64,000 nucleotides of DNA, taken from Hydrogenothermaceae bacterium. GTDB taxonomy: Bacteria > Aquificota > Aquificia > Aquificales > Hydrogenothermaceae. The notes beneath the pieces were generated by a model. That model was given only the letters and a program-made list of their open reading frames with translations, was not told where the DNA came from and made no database searches. A program made the position numbers and the translations under genes. Where the stretch lies: NCBI GenBank assembly GCA_026418455.1, contig JAOABH010000004.1, positions 124,001 through 188,000 of the forward strand, read 5' to 3'. This document shows, one piece after another, positions 30,819-39,956 of the stretch (position 1 is the stretch's first letter; every line of letters starts with the position of its first letter).

Positions 30819-31897
30819 AAATCCCTCAACTTCTGTGTCTCTATCTGTATATCTATCTTTACAGGACACCATGTTATACATCTTCCACAACCGATACATC
30901 CAAATGTTCCAAACTGGTCCTGCCAGTATGCCATCTTATGCATAAGCCACTGTCTGTACCTGTGGGATATCTTCTCCCTTAGATTAAATTTATGAACCGT
31001 TGCAAATGTTTGGTTGAAACAGCTATCCCAGACAAAGTATCTCTCTGAGACCTTCATATCTAAACTGTTTTCTTCTCTTATATCAAAGCAGAAGCAGGTG
31101 GGACATACCTGAGTGCAACTTGTGCAGCTTAAACATCTCTTTCCCAATTCTTCCCAATAAGGACTGTCTATCTTTGAGTAGAGGATATCTTTTAGATTTT
31201 CGGTATTAAGCTTCTTTTTTATAGTGGTTTTGAATTTTTCTATAACCTCTTCTTTTTTATTTAAATTCATACTCTGTTGCTTTTTTAACTTTATCTTATT
31301 TAAAAAGTTTTTACCTTTTTCTGTAAGGACTTCAACCAAGAAATTTTTATCTATCTCCGTTATAAATATATCTGCACCGTAACCTTCTTCAAAATTTATA
31401 TCCATTGATTCACAGAAGCATACGTCGGAGGCTTTTAAACAGTTAACACCAACTATAAACATATTTTCTCTTACAGTTTTATACTGTATATCCGGATATT
31501 TATTTTCTATAAAAACTTTATCAAGTATATATAGAGCCTTCAGGTCACATCTTCTTACATCAAAAAATGCATACTTTTCATACTTTAAATGATATTCAAA
31601 TGTCAAATTGTTATCAATTCTCCTTACTGTCATAAAATTAACCTTAGGAGGTCTCAAAAACTGTTTTAATGAGTTGTAAGGTCTTATATAACTAAAATAA
31701 CAGTCATCTGTTGTCTTTACGGTATAAAATCCGGCACTTTCCATTTGAGTATAACCAAAAGGTAAATCTTTAAAGTCTATATTTTGGCTATATTGTATAA
31801 CACCATCTTTTAAAGTGGGGGAAATCAGTTTATACTCATCTTTTATTATACTGTAAAGTTCTTCAAGTTGGTCTATGGTTAAGATATATCTTTCCAT
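30815..31897 (-). CDS. Hydrogenase beta subunit, 4Fe-4S protein
   Basis: 360 aa. The N-terminal two thirds match the sulfhydrogenase beta family, with three Cys (R-C-D-L; C-L-K-A; C-F-C-E-S). The C-terminus has two cluster motifs, C-L-S-C-T-S-C-T-Q-V-C-P and C-I-G-C-G-R-C-I-T-W-C-P. It carries electrons inside the group 3b-like hydrogenase. It is the first gene of the operon, with GGAAGGA before its ATG. The hyp maturation genes are not in this window. Confidence 0.9.
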   Translation of the reverse strand: MERYILTIDQLEELYSIIKDEYKLISPTLKDGVIQYSQNIDFKDLPFGYTQMESAGFYTVKTTDDCYFSYIRPYNSLKQFLRPPKVNFMTVRRIDNNLTFEYHLKYEKYAFFDVRRCDLKALYILDKVFIENKYPDIQYKTVRENMFIVGVNCLKASDVCFCESMDINFEEGYGADIFITEIDKNFLVEVLTEKGKNFLNKIKLKKQQSMNLNKKEEVIEKFKTTIKKKLNTENLKDILYSKIDSPYWEELGKRCLSCTSCTQVCPTCFCFDIREENSLDMKVSERYFVWDSCFNQTFATVHKFNLREKISHRYRQWLMHKMAYWQDQFGTFGCIGCGRCITWCPVKIDIQIETQKLRDL

Positions 31898-32038
31898 CTT
31901 TTCCTTCCATCTGTTTTTATTACTAATGATACAGGTTTAGTTTTAAAATTTCCAGTTAAATATGTTTTATCCCATAGAAAGTTTCTCTATTAAGTGTGAT
32001 AGAATTAGATAACAGTTTTATATAGAGAGAGGTTGGAT

Positions 32039-32329
32039 ATGGGTAAGTTGAAAGTTGTTGTAGACAGGACTCTTTGTGAAGGTATAGGAGTTTGCGTTCC
32101 TGAGGCTCCAAAGTATATAGTTTTGGATAAAAAACATAAAGCTGTAATATTAAAGCCCGGTAAAGATAAAGACGAGATATTTAAGGAGGTTTTAGAGAAG
32201 AAGAGACAGGAAGAAATCCTTGATTTAACAGTGGATGAGGAAGAAGATATTTTCAGAGCAGCAGAAGCCTGTCCTGTTAAAGCTATCTTTATATATGATC
32301 CTGAGACAGGTGAACAACTATATCCATAA
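32039..32329 (+). CDS. Small ferredoxin, single cluster
   Basis: 96 aa from the ATG at 32039; a TTG six bases upstream is less likely because GAGAGAGG is better spaced to the ATG. Ligands: C-E-G-I-G-V-C near residue 14 and A-A-E-A-C-P-V-K-A-I near residue 81, three Cys in all. This is the pattern of monocluster [3Fe-4S] or [4Fe-4S] ferredoxins. A 40-residue charged insert separates the halves. It diverges from the hydrogenase operon, for which it could be a partner, and is followed by a tiny membrane-protein ORF. Confidence 0.85.
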   Translation: MGKLKVVVDRTLCEGIGVCVPEAPKYIVLDKKHKAVILKPGKDKDEIFKEVLEKKRQEEILDLTVDEEEDIFRAAEACPVKAIFIYDPETGEQLYP

Positions 32330-32338
32330 GGAGATATT

Positions 32339-32449
32339 ATGTTAGATAGGATATTTTCAATTTACGAGAGAAATATAAAATATATACTGATTGTTATACC
32401 TGCTTTACTCTTTATTGTTATGGCTTATTTGTATATAAAATCTTCTTAA
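32339..32449 (+). CDS. 36-aa single-span membrane protein
   Basis: An ATG with AAGGAG 4 nt before it opens a 36-codon ORF, 9 nt after the ferredoxin stop. The product (M-L-D-R-I-F-S-I-Y-E-R-N-I-K, then about 18 hydrophobic residues I-L-I-V-I-P-A-L-L-F-I-V-M-A-Y-L-Y-I, then K-S-S) is a clear single-span membrane peptide. It ends 1 nt before the convergent yicC stop. Function unknown. Confidence 0.6.
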   Translation: MLDRIFSIYERNIKYILIVIPALLFIVMAYLYIKSS

Positions 32450-32450
32450 T

Positions 32451-33305
32451 TTACTCTATATTCTGAACTTGTTGCCGGATTTTTTCTATCTGGCTTTTTA
32501 TTTCTATGGTTAGCTTACTGAAATCTGGCATTTTATTTCCTAAGGTGTTTATCTCTCTGTGCATCTCCTGACAGAGAAAGTCCATCTTTCTTCCAACAGG
32601 TTCGTCTATATTTAATAATTCTAAAAATCTGTTTATATGGTTTTTTAGTCTTACTATCTCTTCAGTTATATCCATTTTCTGAGCTATTAATGAAGCTTCT
32701 ATAAAAGCTCTTTCTGAGAACTCTTCCCCAAGTAGTTGTTTTACTTTTTGACTCATTTTATCTTGAGCTATCTTTATAAGTTCATCTTTCTTTGAATCTA
32801 TATCCTCTATATATTTCTCTATAAGTTTCAATCTCTCTTCTATATCTTTTATTAAACTATCTCCCTCTTTTTTCCTTTCTACTTTCAATATTTCAAAAGC
32901 TTCAGTTAGAGAGTTAATTATATCTTCTTTTAGCTGAGGGTTTAAGTCTTCACTGTTATTGGAAGAGTAATTTGCTGAGTAATCAAGGATTTTATCGTCA
33001 GATGTATTTAAGCCGGATTCTTTAAATATCTCCTTAAATAGATTTACCATCTCTTTTAACTTTTGAGGATCTATATTTATAACAGGTTTTTTATATATAA
33101 CATTTATAACTACAGAAATAGTTCCTCTCTCAAAAAATTGTTGAGCTAACTTCTTAATCTCTATCTCTAAAAAATTTTGGACTGTTTTGTCTCCCTTTAA
33201 GGACAACTCTAATATCTTTCCATTTAGAGATTTTACTTTAATATCTATATCATAATCTTGGAAATTTTTCTTTAAACTTACAAATCCTGTCATACTATAA
33301 GGCAT
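32451..33305 (-). CDS. yicC: YicC/YloC-family endoribonuclease
   Basis: 284 aa. The family signature is complete: M-P-Y-S-M-T-G-F at the start, L-N-G-K-x-L-E in the first quarter, and G-R-K-M-D-F-L-C-Q-E-M-H-R-E-I-N-T-L-G-N-K near the C-terminus. E. coli YicC takes part in sRNA turnover and has RNase activity. It lies 11 nt after the VIT-family transporter gene in a minus-strand run. Confidence 0.9.
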   Translation of the reverse strand: MPYSMTGFVSLKKNFQDYDIDIKVKSLNGKILELSLKGDKTVQNFLEIEIKKLAQQFFERGTISVVINVIYKKPVINIDPQKLKEMVNLFKEIFKESGLNTSDDKILDYSANYSSNNSEDLNPQLKEDIINSLTEAFEILKVERKKEGDSLIKDIEERLKLIEKYIEDIDSKKDELIKIAQDKMSQKVKQLLGEEFSERAFIEASLIAQKMDITEEIVRLKNHINRFLELLNIDEPVGRKMDFLCQEMHREINTLGNKMPDFSKLTIEIKSQIEKIRQQVQNIE

Positions 33306-33316
33306 CTATATCTCCT

Positions 33317-34393
33317 TTAAATCTCTATGTTAAATAAAGTTTGAACTATTTTACCAAAGCTAAAAGATAAAAGTGCAGCGATAGATGATGCCGTAACCAT
33401 TTCAAAAATCTTTTTCTTTATAGGTATTCCGGAGAAAATGGATACAACTCCGGAAACTAGGGATATAACTAAAAGTGAAAATAGTATAGATAAAGGTAGA
33501 GCTATATAAGAACTTGAACTGAAAAAGAATGGAATAACAGGAAAGAAAACACCGAGTAAATATGACAGCCCTGTAAAAATTCCAGACCTATACTCATTCT
33601 CTTTATTACTTTTGACAAGTAAAGAGCCTATATCTATTTTATACTTCTTTACTGTTTCTATGAATTTTTCTTTAATATCTTGCGGTAGGTCAGGAATTAT
33701 TTCATCAATTAGATCATAACTTTTTTGAGGATCTACTTTAAGTAAAATTTTCTGTTTAAACTCTAAAGCTTCATTTACCTGTTTTTGAGACCTTACAGAA
33801 ACAAAAGCTCCTATTCCCATAGATAAAGCTCCGGCTATTCCTACAACAAGACCACTAACTCCAATAATCTGTGGATTATTTTGATAAACTGCTGTAAGTC
33901 CTGCTACTGTTCCCATAATCTCCACAAGTCCATCATTCATTCCAAGTATAACATCCCTTACATTATTAAGTCCAAGTTTTTCCGACACTTTTTCAAAGTA
34001 TGTCTCATGTTCAAACTCATCTAAAATTATCATTTTTAAAGATTTAGATTCGTACTCGTCAAGTTCTGTACTATTTAAAAAGTCATAGTAAGATTTTAAA
34101 GCGGAAGTTTCTCCGGACTCCAATATTGATATCAGATAGATAGGATTTATAAATTTGGCTAAAAATTTTATAAACTTTAATTTTATAGGCTCCTCTAAAT
34201 TATCTTCTACCTCTACTGCCCTTTTTTCTAAAAATTTCTTCCAGAAGTTAGAATGTTTTTCTTCCGTTTTTGATATTCTAATCAGGTTTTCTTTTAGATC
34301 TTCATCCTTAACAAGATAGGACAGTTCCCTGTATAGATTCCTATCAAGAAGTTCTCCTCTATAAAACTCTTTTGCTTTTTGTATTACGTCCAT
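33317..34393 (-). CDS. Ferritin-like / VIT1 (CCC1) family membrane transporter
   Basis: 358 aa. Residues 1-140 look like a rubrerythrin-type four-helix domain with E-E-K-H-S-N-F-W and D-E-F-E-H-E-T-Y-F as iron ligands. The C-terminal part is a VIT1/CCC1 transporter (V-I-L-G-M-N-D-G-L-V-E-I, then A-G-A-L-S-M-G-I-G-A-F-V-S-V-R-S-Q) with about five membrane helices. Proteins of this build export iron or manganese in response to the ferritin-like sensor. It overlaps waaA by 10 bp; fetB is the next gene beyond. Confidence 0.87.
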   Translation of the reverse strand: MDVIQKAKEFYRGELLDRNLYRELSYLVKDEDLKENLIRISKTEEKHSNFWKKFLEKRAVEVEDNLEEPIKLKFIKFLAKFINPIYLISILESGETSALKSYYDFLNSTELDEYESKSLKMIILDEFEHETYFEKVSEKLGLNNVRDVILGMNDGLVEIMGTVAGLTAVYQNNPQIIGVSGLVVGIAGALSMGIGAFVSVRSQKQVNEALEFKQKILLKVDPQKSYDLIDEIIPDLPQDIKEKFIETVKKYKIDIGSLLVKSNKENEYRSGIFTGLSYLLGVFFPVIPFFFSSSSYIALPLSILFSLLVISLVSGVVSIFSGIPIKKKIFEMVTASSIAALLSFSFGKIVQTLFNIEI

Positions 34394-35544
34394 TTATCTA
34401 TCTCCTCAGTATAACAGCTAAAAATTTTGCGTTGAATATCTTTAATGGATATATTTAGTTTGCCATCTTCTAAAAGTTCTTTAATAGCCTGTTTCAACTC
34501 TTCTTTATTTTTTACTATTCTAACTGCATCTAACTTTTTTGCTTCCTCTACAATATCTCTTATCTTATTGTAATTGTCTCCTATTATAACTTTTTTCCCA
34601 GAGAGTATAGGCTCAAATATGTTATGTCCTCCTACTTTTGATATAGTTCCACCTACAAAAACTACATCTGCATACTTATACAGTGAAGTAAGTTCTCCAA
34701 TGGTATCTATTATATATATATCTGTTTTCGGATTTTTTGTCTGAGACCTGAGAGAGTAGGATAACTTCATCTTCTCTGCTAAAATTTCTATCTCCCTTAC
34801 CCTCTCTATATGTCTTGGTGCTACTACTAAAATCATATTTTCATCTTTTATTTCTTTGTAAATCTCAAATAAAATCTGCTCTTCTGGATGATGGGTACTT
34901 CCGGCAATTATAACTTTTTTTTCTCCAAAGTCTATGTCCAACTTTTTATCCTCTACTTTTGATAGAAGTTTTAGATTGCCACAAACTTTTATCTTTTCTC
35001 TATCCACAAAAGATTTTAAAACTTCCTTATCTGCTTCACTTTTCACTATAAAAGAAGATATTTTATCTAAAAAAAGTCTAATAAAGGGACTTTTTGGCAT
35101 ATTTGTATTTATTGATATAACAGGTATATATTTACTACTTACTGTTATAAGATTAAACCAGAACTCTGCTTCTTCTACAATTAAAATTTTTGGTTTGTAT
35201 GTTTTTATAAACTTTTTAATCAAAAAAGAAAAATCAAAAGGTAAAAAAGTAGTAGGAATGTTTAAGCTTTTTGCAAATTTGTAAGCTCTTGGTGAAAATA
35301 CAGTTAATATAACCGGCTCTTTTGAAGATATATATTCAATTATAGGCATTGCTGTTTTTATCTCACCAACGCTGGCACAGTGAATCCACACAGCTCTTGT
35401 CGGTAAATTCTCTTTTTTCATCACTACTCGCTCTCTCAAGCCTATAGAATATCCCCTCTTTTTGTTTAAAAAAATCCACACTGGTAAAACTATAACCAAG
35501 CTAAAAAATAACAAAAAATTATAGATTAACCTTATAAATCCCAT
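34384..35544 (-). CDS. waaA: 3-deoxy-D-manno-octulosonic acid (Kdo) transferase
   Basis: 386 aa. An N-terminal membrane anchor (about 6-26) is followed by G-L-R-E-R, W-I-H-C-A-S-V-G-E-I near residue 53 (the acid-base Glu) and G-G-H-N-I-F-E-P in the C-terminal GT-B half. The enzyme adds Kdo to lipid A precursor at the inner membrane, so the cell makes LPS. It overlaps fetB by 13 bp and the VIT gene by 10 bp. Confidence 0.94.
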   Translation of the reverse strand: MGFIRLIYNFLLFFSLVIVLPVWIFLNKKRGYSIGLRERVVMKKENLPTRAVWIHCASVGEIKTAMPIIEYISSKEPVILTVFSPRAYKFAKSLNIPTTFLPFDFSFLIKKFIKTYKPKILIVEEAEFWFNLITVSSKYIPVISINTNMPKSPFIRLFLDKISSFIVKSEADKEVLKSFVDREKIKVCGNLKLLSKVEDKKLDIDFGEKKVIIAGSTHHPEEQILFEIYKEIKDENMILVVAPRHIERVREIEILAEKMKLSYSLRSQTKNPKTDIYIIDTIGELTSLYKYADVVFVGGTISKVGGHNIFEPILSGKKVIIGDNYNKIRDIVEEAKKLDAVRIVKNKEELKQAIKELLEDGKLNISIKDIQRKIFSCYTEEIDKWT

Positions 35545-36257
35545 AGTATATATCTATAACTGAAATTTGTTGTAAAGTATGATGTGAGAACTGCAACGGC
35601 AACCATACTAAACATAATAACAAGCTGAAAAAAAACAGCTTCCATAGGATTTGCCCCCGCAAGTATCATCCCTGCTGTAATTCCTGGAATCCAGATAATA
35701 CCAAGGGTCTTTAAATTGTTTAATATAGGGATTAGTGCTGCTTTTATAGAGTTTCTTATCTGTATTCTAAATGCTTCTTTTAATGGTGTCCCCAAAGCTA
35801 TGAAATTTTCTATAAGATCTAAATTATTTTTGACATCATTTTTAAATCTATCTATCGTTTGACTGTATGCATTTAAAGAGTTACCTATTATCATTCCTCC
35901 TATTGGAATAATCTGATTTGCTTTCAAACTTAATACTCCAACTCCTACTAATGAAAATATAACAATAAAAGTTGATAAAAATATTGATAGAAATGCTATT
36001 TTATAACCTTTATGTAAATTTAATTTTGAGTTTGCAGTGTATGTAGCAAACAACACCATAATAAAGAGAATACCTAAAAGCTCAAAAACATTAGAGAGCT
36101 TTAAAACATATATAAGTATGTATCCTAACAAGATAAGTTGAACAAAAGCCCTTATACTACTTATAATCAGATCTTTCTCTAATCCAACTTTTTCCCTATA
36201 TAAAATATAGACAGCTATAGCTATAAGGATATAAGAAAGTAAAAATTTGTATTCCAT
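35532..36257 (-). CDS. fetB: FetB-type (UPF0014) ABC transporter permease
   Basis: 241 aa with about seven hydrophobic helices. S-S-I-R-A-F-V-Q-L-I-L-L-G-Y near residue 35, G-N-S-L-N-A-Y-S, I-P-G-I-T-A-G-M-I-L-A-G-A-N-P and A-V-F-F-Q-L-V-I-M are UPF0014 hallmarks. E. coli FetAB exports iron. The ATPase partner FetA is not adjacent. It overlaps the hemN stop/start by 1 nt. Confidence 0.88.
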   Translation of the reverse strand: MEYKFLLSYILIAIAVYILYREKVGLEKDLIISSIRAFVQLILLGYILIYVLKLSNVFELLGILFIMVLFATYTANSKLNLHKGYKIAFLSIFLSTFIVIFSLVGVGVLSLKANQIIPIGGMIIGNSLNAYSQTIDRFKNDVKNNLDLIENFIALGTPLKEAFRIQIRNSIKAALIPILNNLKTLGIIWIPGITAGMILAGANPMEAVFFQLVIMFSMVAVAVLTSYFTTNFSYRYILWDL

Positions 36258-37645
36258 TAAATTGCTTTTGAGAATCTTCTCTCCTTTTTATTTCTTAAGT
36301 ATATATCAAAGGTGGAAGCTATATTTCTTATAAGTAGTCTTCCTATCGGTGTTACATCTATTCTATCAGTATATAAAATTAAAAGTCCGTCATTTTCCAT
36401 CTCTTTCAGTTGTTCTAACTCATATCCAAAATATCTATCAAAATCTATTTTAAATTTCTCTTCAATTTCGGATTTTACCAATCTAAAGTGGCACATCAGC
36501 CTCATTATAACATCTCTTCTGACTATATCATCTTCGTTTAGATAAACTCCCCTTTCGATCGGTAAATTTCCAGCTTCTAATGTTTCGTAGTAATCTCTAA
36601 GTATTTTGTAATTTTGTACATATCCATCGTATAGCATACTTATTGAGGTAGCTCCAAATCCAAATAATTCAGCATCTGCTTTCGTTGTATACCCTTGAAA
36701 ATTTCTGTGAAGTGTTCTCTCTCTCTGAGCTATAGCAAGTTCATCGTTAGGTTTTGCAAAATGATCCATCCCTATAAATACATATCCGGCTTTTGTAAGT
36801 TTCTCTATTGTCATTTGAAGTATTTTTAACTTTTCTTCTGGTGGAGGTAATGTTTTTTCATCTATGTTTCTCTGTAATCTCTTAAGCCAAGGAACATAAG
36901 CAAAGTTAAAAACAGCTATTCTGTCTGGATTTAGCTTTATAGTTTTTTCTATTGTGTCTGTAAAAGTTTCAAGAGTCTGATATGGAAGTCCATATATAAG
37001 GTCTATATTTACACTTTCAAATCCAGCTTCTCTCATCCATCTCATAACATCAAATATCATCTCTTCCGGTTGTATTCTATTTACAGCTTCCTGTACTTTA
37101 TAGTTGAAATCCTGAATGCCAAAACTTACCCTATTAAATCCTATATCTTTAAGTAGAAATATTCTTTCTCTGTCAACATGTCTTGGATCTATCTCTATGG
37201 ATATCTCTGCTTTAGGCTCAAACTCAAATCTACTCTTTATCTGTTTAAACAACTCAACAGTTTGGTCATCACTTAAATAGTTTGGTGTTCCTCCGCCCCA
37301 GTGTAGCTGAGCTACTTTTCTATTATTTGTATCTATCAATGTTTTGTATATATCCATCTCTCTATACAGATGTTGCAGATAAGGTTCAACAACTTCTTTT
37401 CTTCTCGTTATAATCACATTACAACCACAAAAATGACAAGCATTTTCACAAAACGGTATATGAAAATATAGAGATAGGGGAGTTTTTCTTTCATTAGATT
37501 GAATTATCTTTTTCACATATTCAGTTTTATTTATTTTGCTACTAAATTCCGTAGCTGGAGGATAACTGGTATATCTTGGAGCAGGTTTATCATACTTTTT
37601 TATTAACTCTTTATTGAATTTTACTTCTTGTGATAACTGCTGCAT
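36257..37645 (-). CDS. hemN: Oxygen-independent coproporphyrinogen III oxidase
   Basis: 462 aa. The radical-SAM motif is [10 protein letters not shown] (CxxxCxxC plus the extra Cys of HemN, near residue 66), followed by H-W-G-G-G-T-P-N-Y and E-I-D-P-R. The length and the C-terminal domain fit true HemN rather than the shorter HemW. It decarboxylates coproporphyrinogen III to protoporphyrinogen IX without oxygen. It starts a minus-strand run hemN-fetB-waaA-VIT-yicC that mixes heme, iron and LPS genes. Confidence 0.94.
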   Translation of the reverse strand: MQQLSQEVKFNKELIKKYDKPAPRYTSYPPATEFSSKINKTEYVKKIIQSNERKTPLSLYFHIPFCENACHFCGCNVIITRRKEVVEPYLQHLYREMDIYKTLIDTNNRKVAQLHWGGGTPNYLSDDQTVELFKQIKSRFEFEPKAEISIEIDPRHVDRERIFLLKDIGFNRVSFGIQDFNYKVQEAVNRIQPEEMIFDVMRWMREAGFESVNIDLIYGLPYQTLETFTDTIEKTIKLNPDRIAVFNFAYVPWLKRLQRNIDEKTLPPPEEKLKILQMTIEKLTKAGYVFIGMDHFAKPNDELAIAQRERTLHRNFQGYTTKADAELFGFGATSISMLYDGYVQNYKILRDYYETLEAGNLPIERGVYLNEDDIVRRDVIMRLMCHFRLVKSEIEEKFKIDFDRYFGYELEQLKEMENDGLLILYTDRIDVTPIGRLLIRNIASTFDIYLRNKKERRFSKAI

Positions 37646-37689
37646 TTTAAACTCCTACAGATTAAGATTCTGATATAATTTACTATATT

Positions 37690-37706
37690 CTTGTGATTAT
37701 TACAAG
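37690..37706. promoter_or_regulatory. Inverted repeat between hemN and ftrB
   Basis: CTTGT / ACAAG arms are 7 nt apart, in the gap between divergent hemN and the FTR gene. The half-sites loosely recall CRP/FNR-type operators. Candidate only. Confidence 0.25.
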
Positions 37707-37785
37707 TTGATGATAAAAGTCATTTTTAAACTGTATGTATAGTTAATAATACTTACTGAATATTTTTATTATGTGGAGGAAAGAT

Positions 37786-38271
37786 ATGAAAGAGCCTAAA
37801 AAGGAAACTTTAGAGAAGATGATAAATTTTGTAAATACATTTGCAGAAAAGTCCGGAACAGTTCCAAATCCAAATGAAGATGTTAGAATGGCTGTTATTC
37901 AGGGTCTTGCATCTCATGTTGATGAACTTGGAAAACCGTTATGTCCTTGTAATTTTTACCCTAACAAAGAAGAGGAAGTGAAGAAAAGGAGATGGATATG
38001 TGCATGCGATGAGATGCAGATATTTAAATACTGCCACTGTCTTTTATTTGTTACTCCTGAAGGCTTACCTATAACTGAATACCTTCCTGAGTGGCACGAA
38101 GGGAGAAAGATATACGGATTAGTAAAAGATCCAACTCCAGAGAAAGGAAGAGCCTTATCAAAAGTTGAAAACATAATAGAAAATCTTAAAGAACATGTAA
38201 AAGAACAAGGTTTAGACATTCCTGAGGAAGAAATAGTAGAATTTGCACAAAAAACTGCAAAGAAAAAGTAA
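37786..38271 (+). CDS. Ferredoxin:thioredoxin reductase, catalytic chain
   Basis: 161 aa from the ATG at 37786; GTGGAGGAAAG precedes it, so the ATG 15 bp upstream is not the start. The cysteine pattern C-P-C, 16 residues, C-A-C, 8 residues, C-H-C is exactly that of FTR catalytic chains, which hold a 4Fe-4S cluster beside a redox disulfide. A helical extension of about 55 residues follows. The enzyme passes electrons from ferredoxin to thioredoxin. No variable chain is encoded here. Confidence 0.9.
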   Translation: MKEPKKETLEKMINFVNTFAEKSGTVPNPNEDVRMAVIQGLASHVDELGKPLCPCNFYPNKEEEVKKRRWICACDEMQIFKYCHCLLFVTPEGLPITEYLPEWHEGRKIYGLVKDPTPEKGRALSKVENIIENLKEHVKEQGLDIPEEEIVEFAQKTAKKK

Positions 38272-38332
38272 AGTTCTTGATAAATTCTGTCGAAGGATAA
38301 AGTAATTTAAATATGAAAAAAAAGGAAATATA

Positions 38333-39376
38333 ATGGAGTGTAAGCTTGAGAGAGAGCTTTCTCAAGATGTTATAACAAAGGAAACTACAGAGAAGGTTCT
38401 TGAAATTGTTAGAAGAGAGCTTAAATTTTTGATAAAGCATAACATTCTTATGACACCAAGAAATTTTTCAAATTGGTTTAAAGTTTTCTGCTATTTGGTG
38501 GAAAATAATAAAAATCTATCAGATGTGGAGATTTTTTCTCTGTATGAAGAGTACATTAACGATAAAATTAATTTGACAGATGGTCAAGTAGTTAATATCC
38601 CCAACAGGAAGGAAATAGCAGATACACTTGAAAAAATAGCAGAAGCTATAGATGAAAAACTTATAGAGGCAATAGGTGTTATATACTTTCATCAAGAAAA
38701 TATAGATACCCACACTAAGAATATACAGAAAAATGTGGAAAAACTTGAAGCAAAAGATAAATTTCAAAAAATACTAGAAGAACTCTCCATCTTAAGATCT
38801 CAAAATGAAAGTTTAATGCAAAAACTTGAAGAATACCATAAAGAGATCACAAAATTAAATACAGAGATAAAAATTGCCAAAGAAGAAGCAAACGGAGACT
38901 TTCTAACAGGTTTAGTTAATAGGAGAAGCTTTGAGAGATCCGTCAAAGATTTACTAAAAGAAGTTAAAGAGAAAGATTACACTTTTTCTTTAATAATAAT
39001 GGATATAGATAATTTTAAATATGTAAATGATACATATGGACATCTTGCAGGAGATGAAGTTTTAAAAGAAATTGCGATGCTTTTAAGGATATTTTTGAGA
39101 GCAAATACTATAATTGGTAGATTAGGTGGAGAAGAGTTTGGTATTATCCTACCAAATGTTAATATAGAGAATGCTGTAAAAGTAGCTGAAAGGTTGAGAA
39201 ATGCTATTGAAAATAGGGAGATAAAGTTTAATAACCATATCATAAAGGTGACCGCAAGTTTTGGAGTTACTGAGACAAAAAAAACAGATGATTACATCTC
39301 TTTGTTTGAAAGAGCTGATAAGGCTCTTTATAAAGCTAAAAACAACGGCAAGAATAGAATAGAAATTATTTTATAA
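38333..39376 (+). CDS. Cytoplasmic diguanylate cyclase
   Basis: 347 aa with no membrane segment. Residues 1-130 are a helical domain I cannot name, 130-180 a coiled coil (L-R-S-Q-N-E-S-L-M-Q-K-L-E-E-Y), and 185-347 a GGDEF domain with F-L-T-G-L-V-N-R-R, M-D-I-D-N-F-K, D-T-Y-G-H and G-G-E-E-F. The catalytic residues are intact, so it should make c-di-GMP. There is no obvious RxxD inhibitory site just before the GGEEF. A bidirectional hairpin follows. Confidence 0.92.
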   Translation: MECKLERELSQDVITKETTEKVLEIVRRELKFLIKHNILMTPRNFSNWFKVFCYLVENNKNLSDVEIFSLYEEYINDKINLTDGQVVNIPNRKEIADTLEKIAEAIDEKLIEAIGVIYFHQENIDTHTKNIQKNVEKLEAKDKFQKILEELSILRSQNESLMQKLEEYHKEITKLNTEIKIAKEEANGDFLTGLVNRRSFERSVKDLLKEVKEKDYTFSLIIMDIDNFKYVNDTYGHLAGDEVLKEIAMLLRIFLRANTIIGRLGGEEFGIILPNVNIENAVKVAERLRNAIENREIKFNNHIIKVTASFGVTETKKTDDYISLFERADKALYKAKNNGKNRIEIIL

Positions 39377-39399
39377 AGGAGGGATTTTTCTCCCTCCTT
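39376..39399. terminator. Bidirectional hairpin between the GGDEF gene and speH
   Basis: AAGGAGGGA / TCCCTCCTT form a perfect 9-bp stem with loop TTTTTC, right at the stop of the GGDEF gene and 8 nt from the convergent speH stop. The T-run is short on both strands. Confidence 0.7.
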
Positions 39400-39406
39400 A
39401 TAATGA

Positions 39407-39832
39407 TTAGTATAGTCTTCTTCTTTGAGAATCTGTTATTGTTGTTGCTAAAGCTATGTCTCTTGGAAACTCTGTTCCTCTTGAAGTTGTCTGTATCTCA
39501 AGTTTATCTGTTCTAAAGAAAGATTTTATTATATCTAATGCAGCTGGAATATCAAAATCTTTACATGAGAATATATCTATTGAAAAATATCCTTTTTCCG
39601 GAAAAGTGTGGATACTTATGTGGCTTTCTGCTATTATTACAAATCCAGAAACACCCCAATCTTCTGGCTTTTCTCCTCCATCGTACTTAAACACATACGG
39701 AGGCATAATCTTTGTCATACCTATCTGAGCTGGAAGAGTATCCAAAAACTCAGTTACAGCTTCTACACTTGCAAGTGCCTCAAAAGAACCTTCGTAACCA
39801 TCAACCATCAAATGAGGTCCAAATCCTATCAA
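39407..39832 (-). CDS. speH: S-adenosylmethionine decarboxylase proenzyme
   Basis: 141 aa from a TTG at 39832, which has an AAAGGAGG ribosome site 10 nt before it. An upstream ATG would add about 30 odd residues translated from AT-rich leader. The self-cleavage site is the Ser of [12 protein letters not shown], which becomes the pyruvoyl group, and F-S-I-D-I-F-S-C follows as in the bacterial SpeH class. The enzyme gives the aminopropyl donor for spermidine and longer polyamines typical of thermophiles. It draws on the SAM pool made by metK. Confidence 0.9.
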   Translation of the reverse strand: MIGFGPHLMVDGYEGSFEALASVEAVTEFLDTLPAQIGMTKIMPPYVFKYDGGEKPEDWGVSGFVIIAESHISIHTFPEKGYFSIDIFSCKDFDIPAALDIIKSFFRTDKLEIQTTSRGTEFPRDIALATTITDSQRRRLY

Positions 39833-39905
39833 CTCTGGTTTTCCTCCTTTCAAATAAATTTTGTGGTATAAAAATATATTAAATTTTCTTTGATGTAAAT
39901 ACATT

Positions 39906-39956
39906 ATTGCACAAAAAAAGTGCAATTTGAAATTTAAAGCTTGAAAAAGTCAAGCT
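39906..39956 (-). promoter_or_regulatory. Two adjacent perfect hairpins upstream of speH
   Basis: Arms ATTGCAC/GTGCAAT (39906-39912, 39920-39926, loop of seven A) and AGCTTGA/TCAAGCT (39938-39944, 39950-39956, 5-nt loop) stand 74 and 106 nt upstream of the speH start codon. Seen from the speH strand the loops are T-rich. They could be a leader structure of speH or mark the back of the glcF-like promoter region. Confidence 0.45.

Noticed and set aside
39833-39925. Longer speH from an upstream ATG
   Set aside because: The extra residues come from AT-rich leader and bypass a strong AAAGGAGG site placed for the TTG at 39832.
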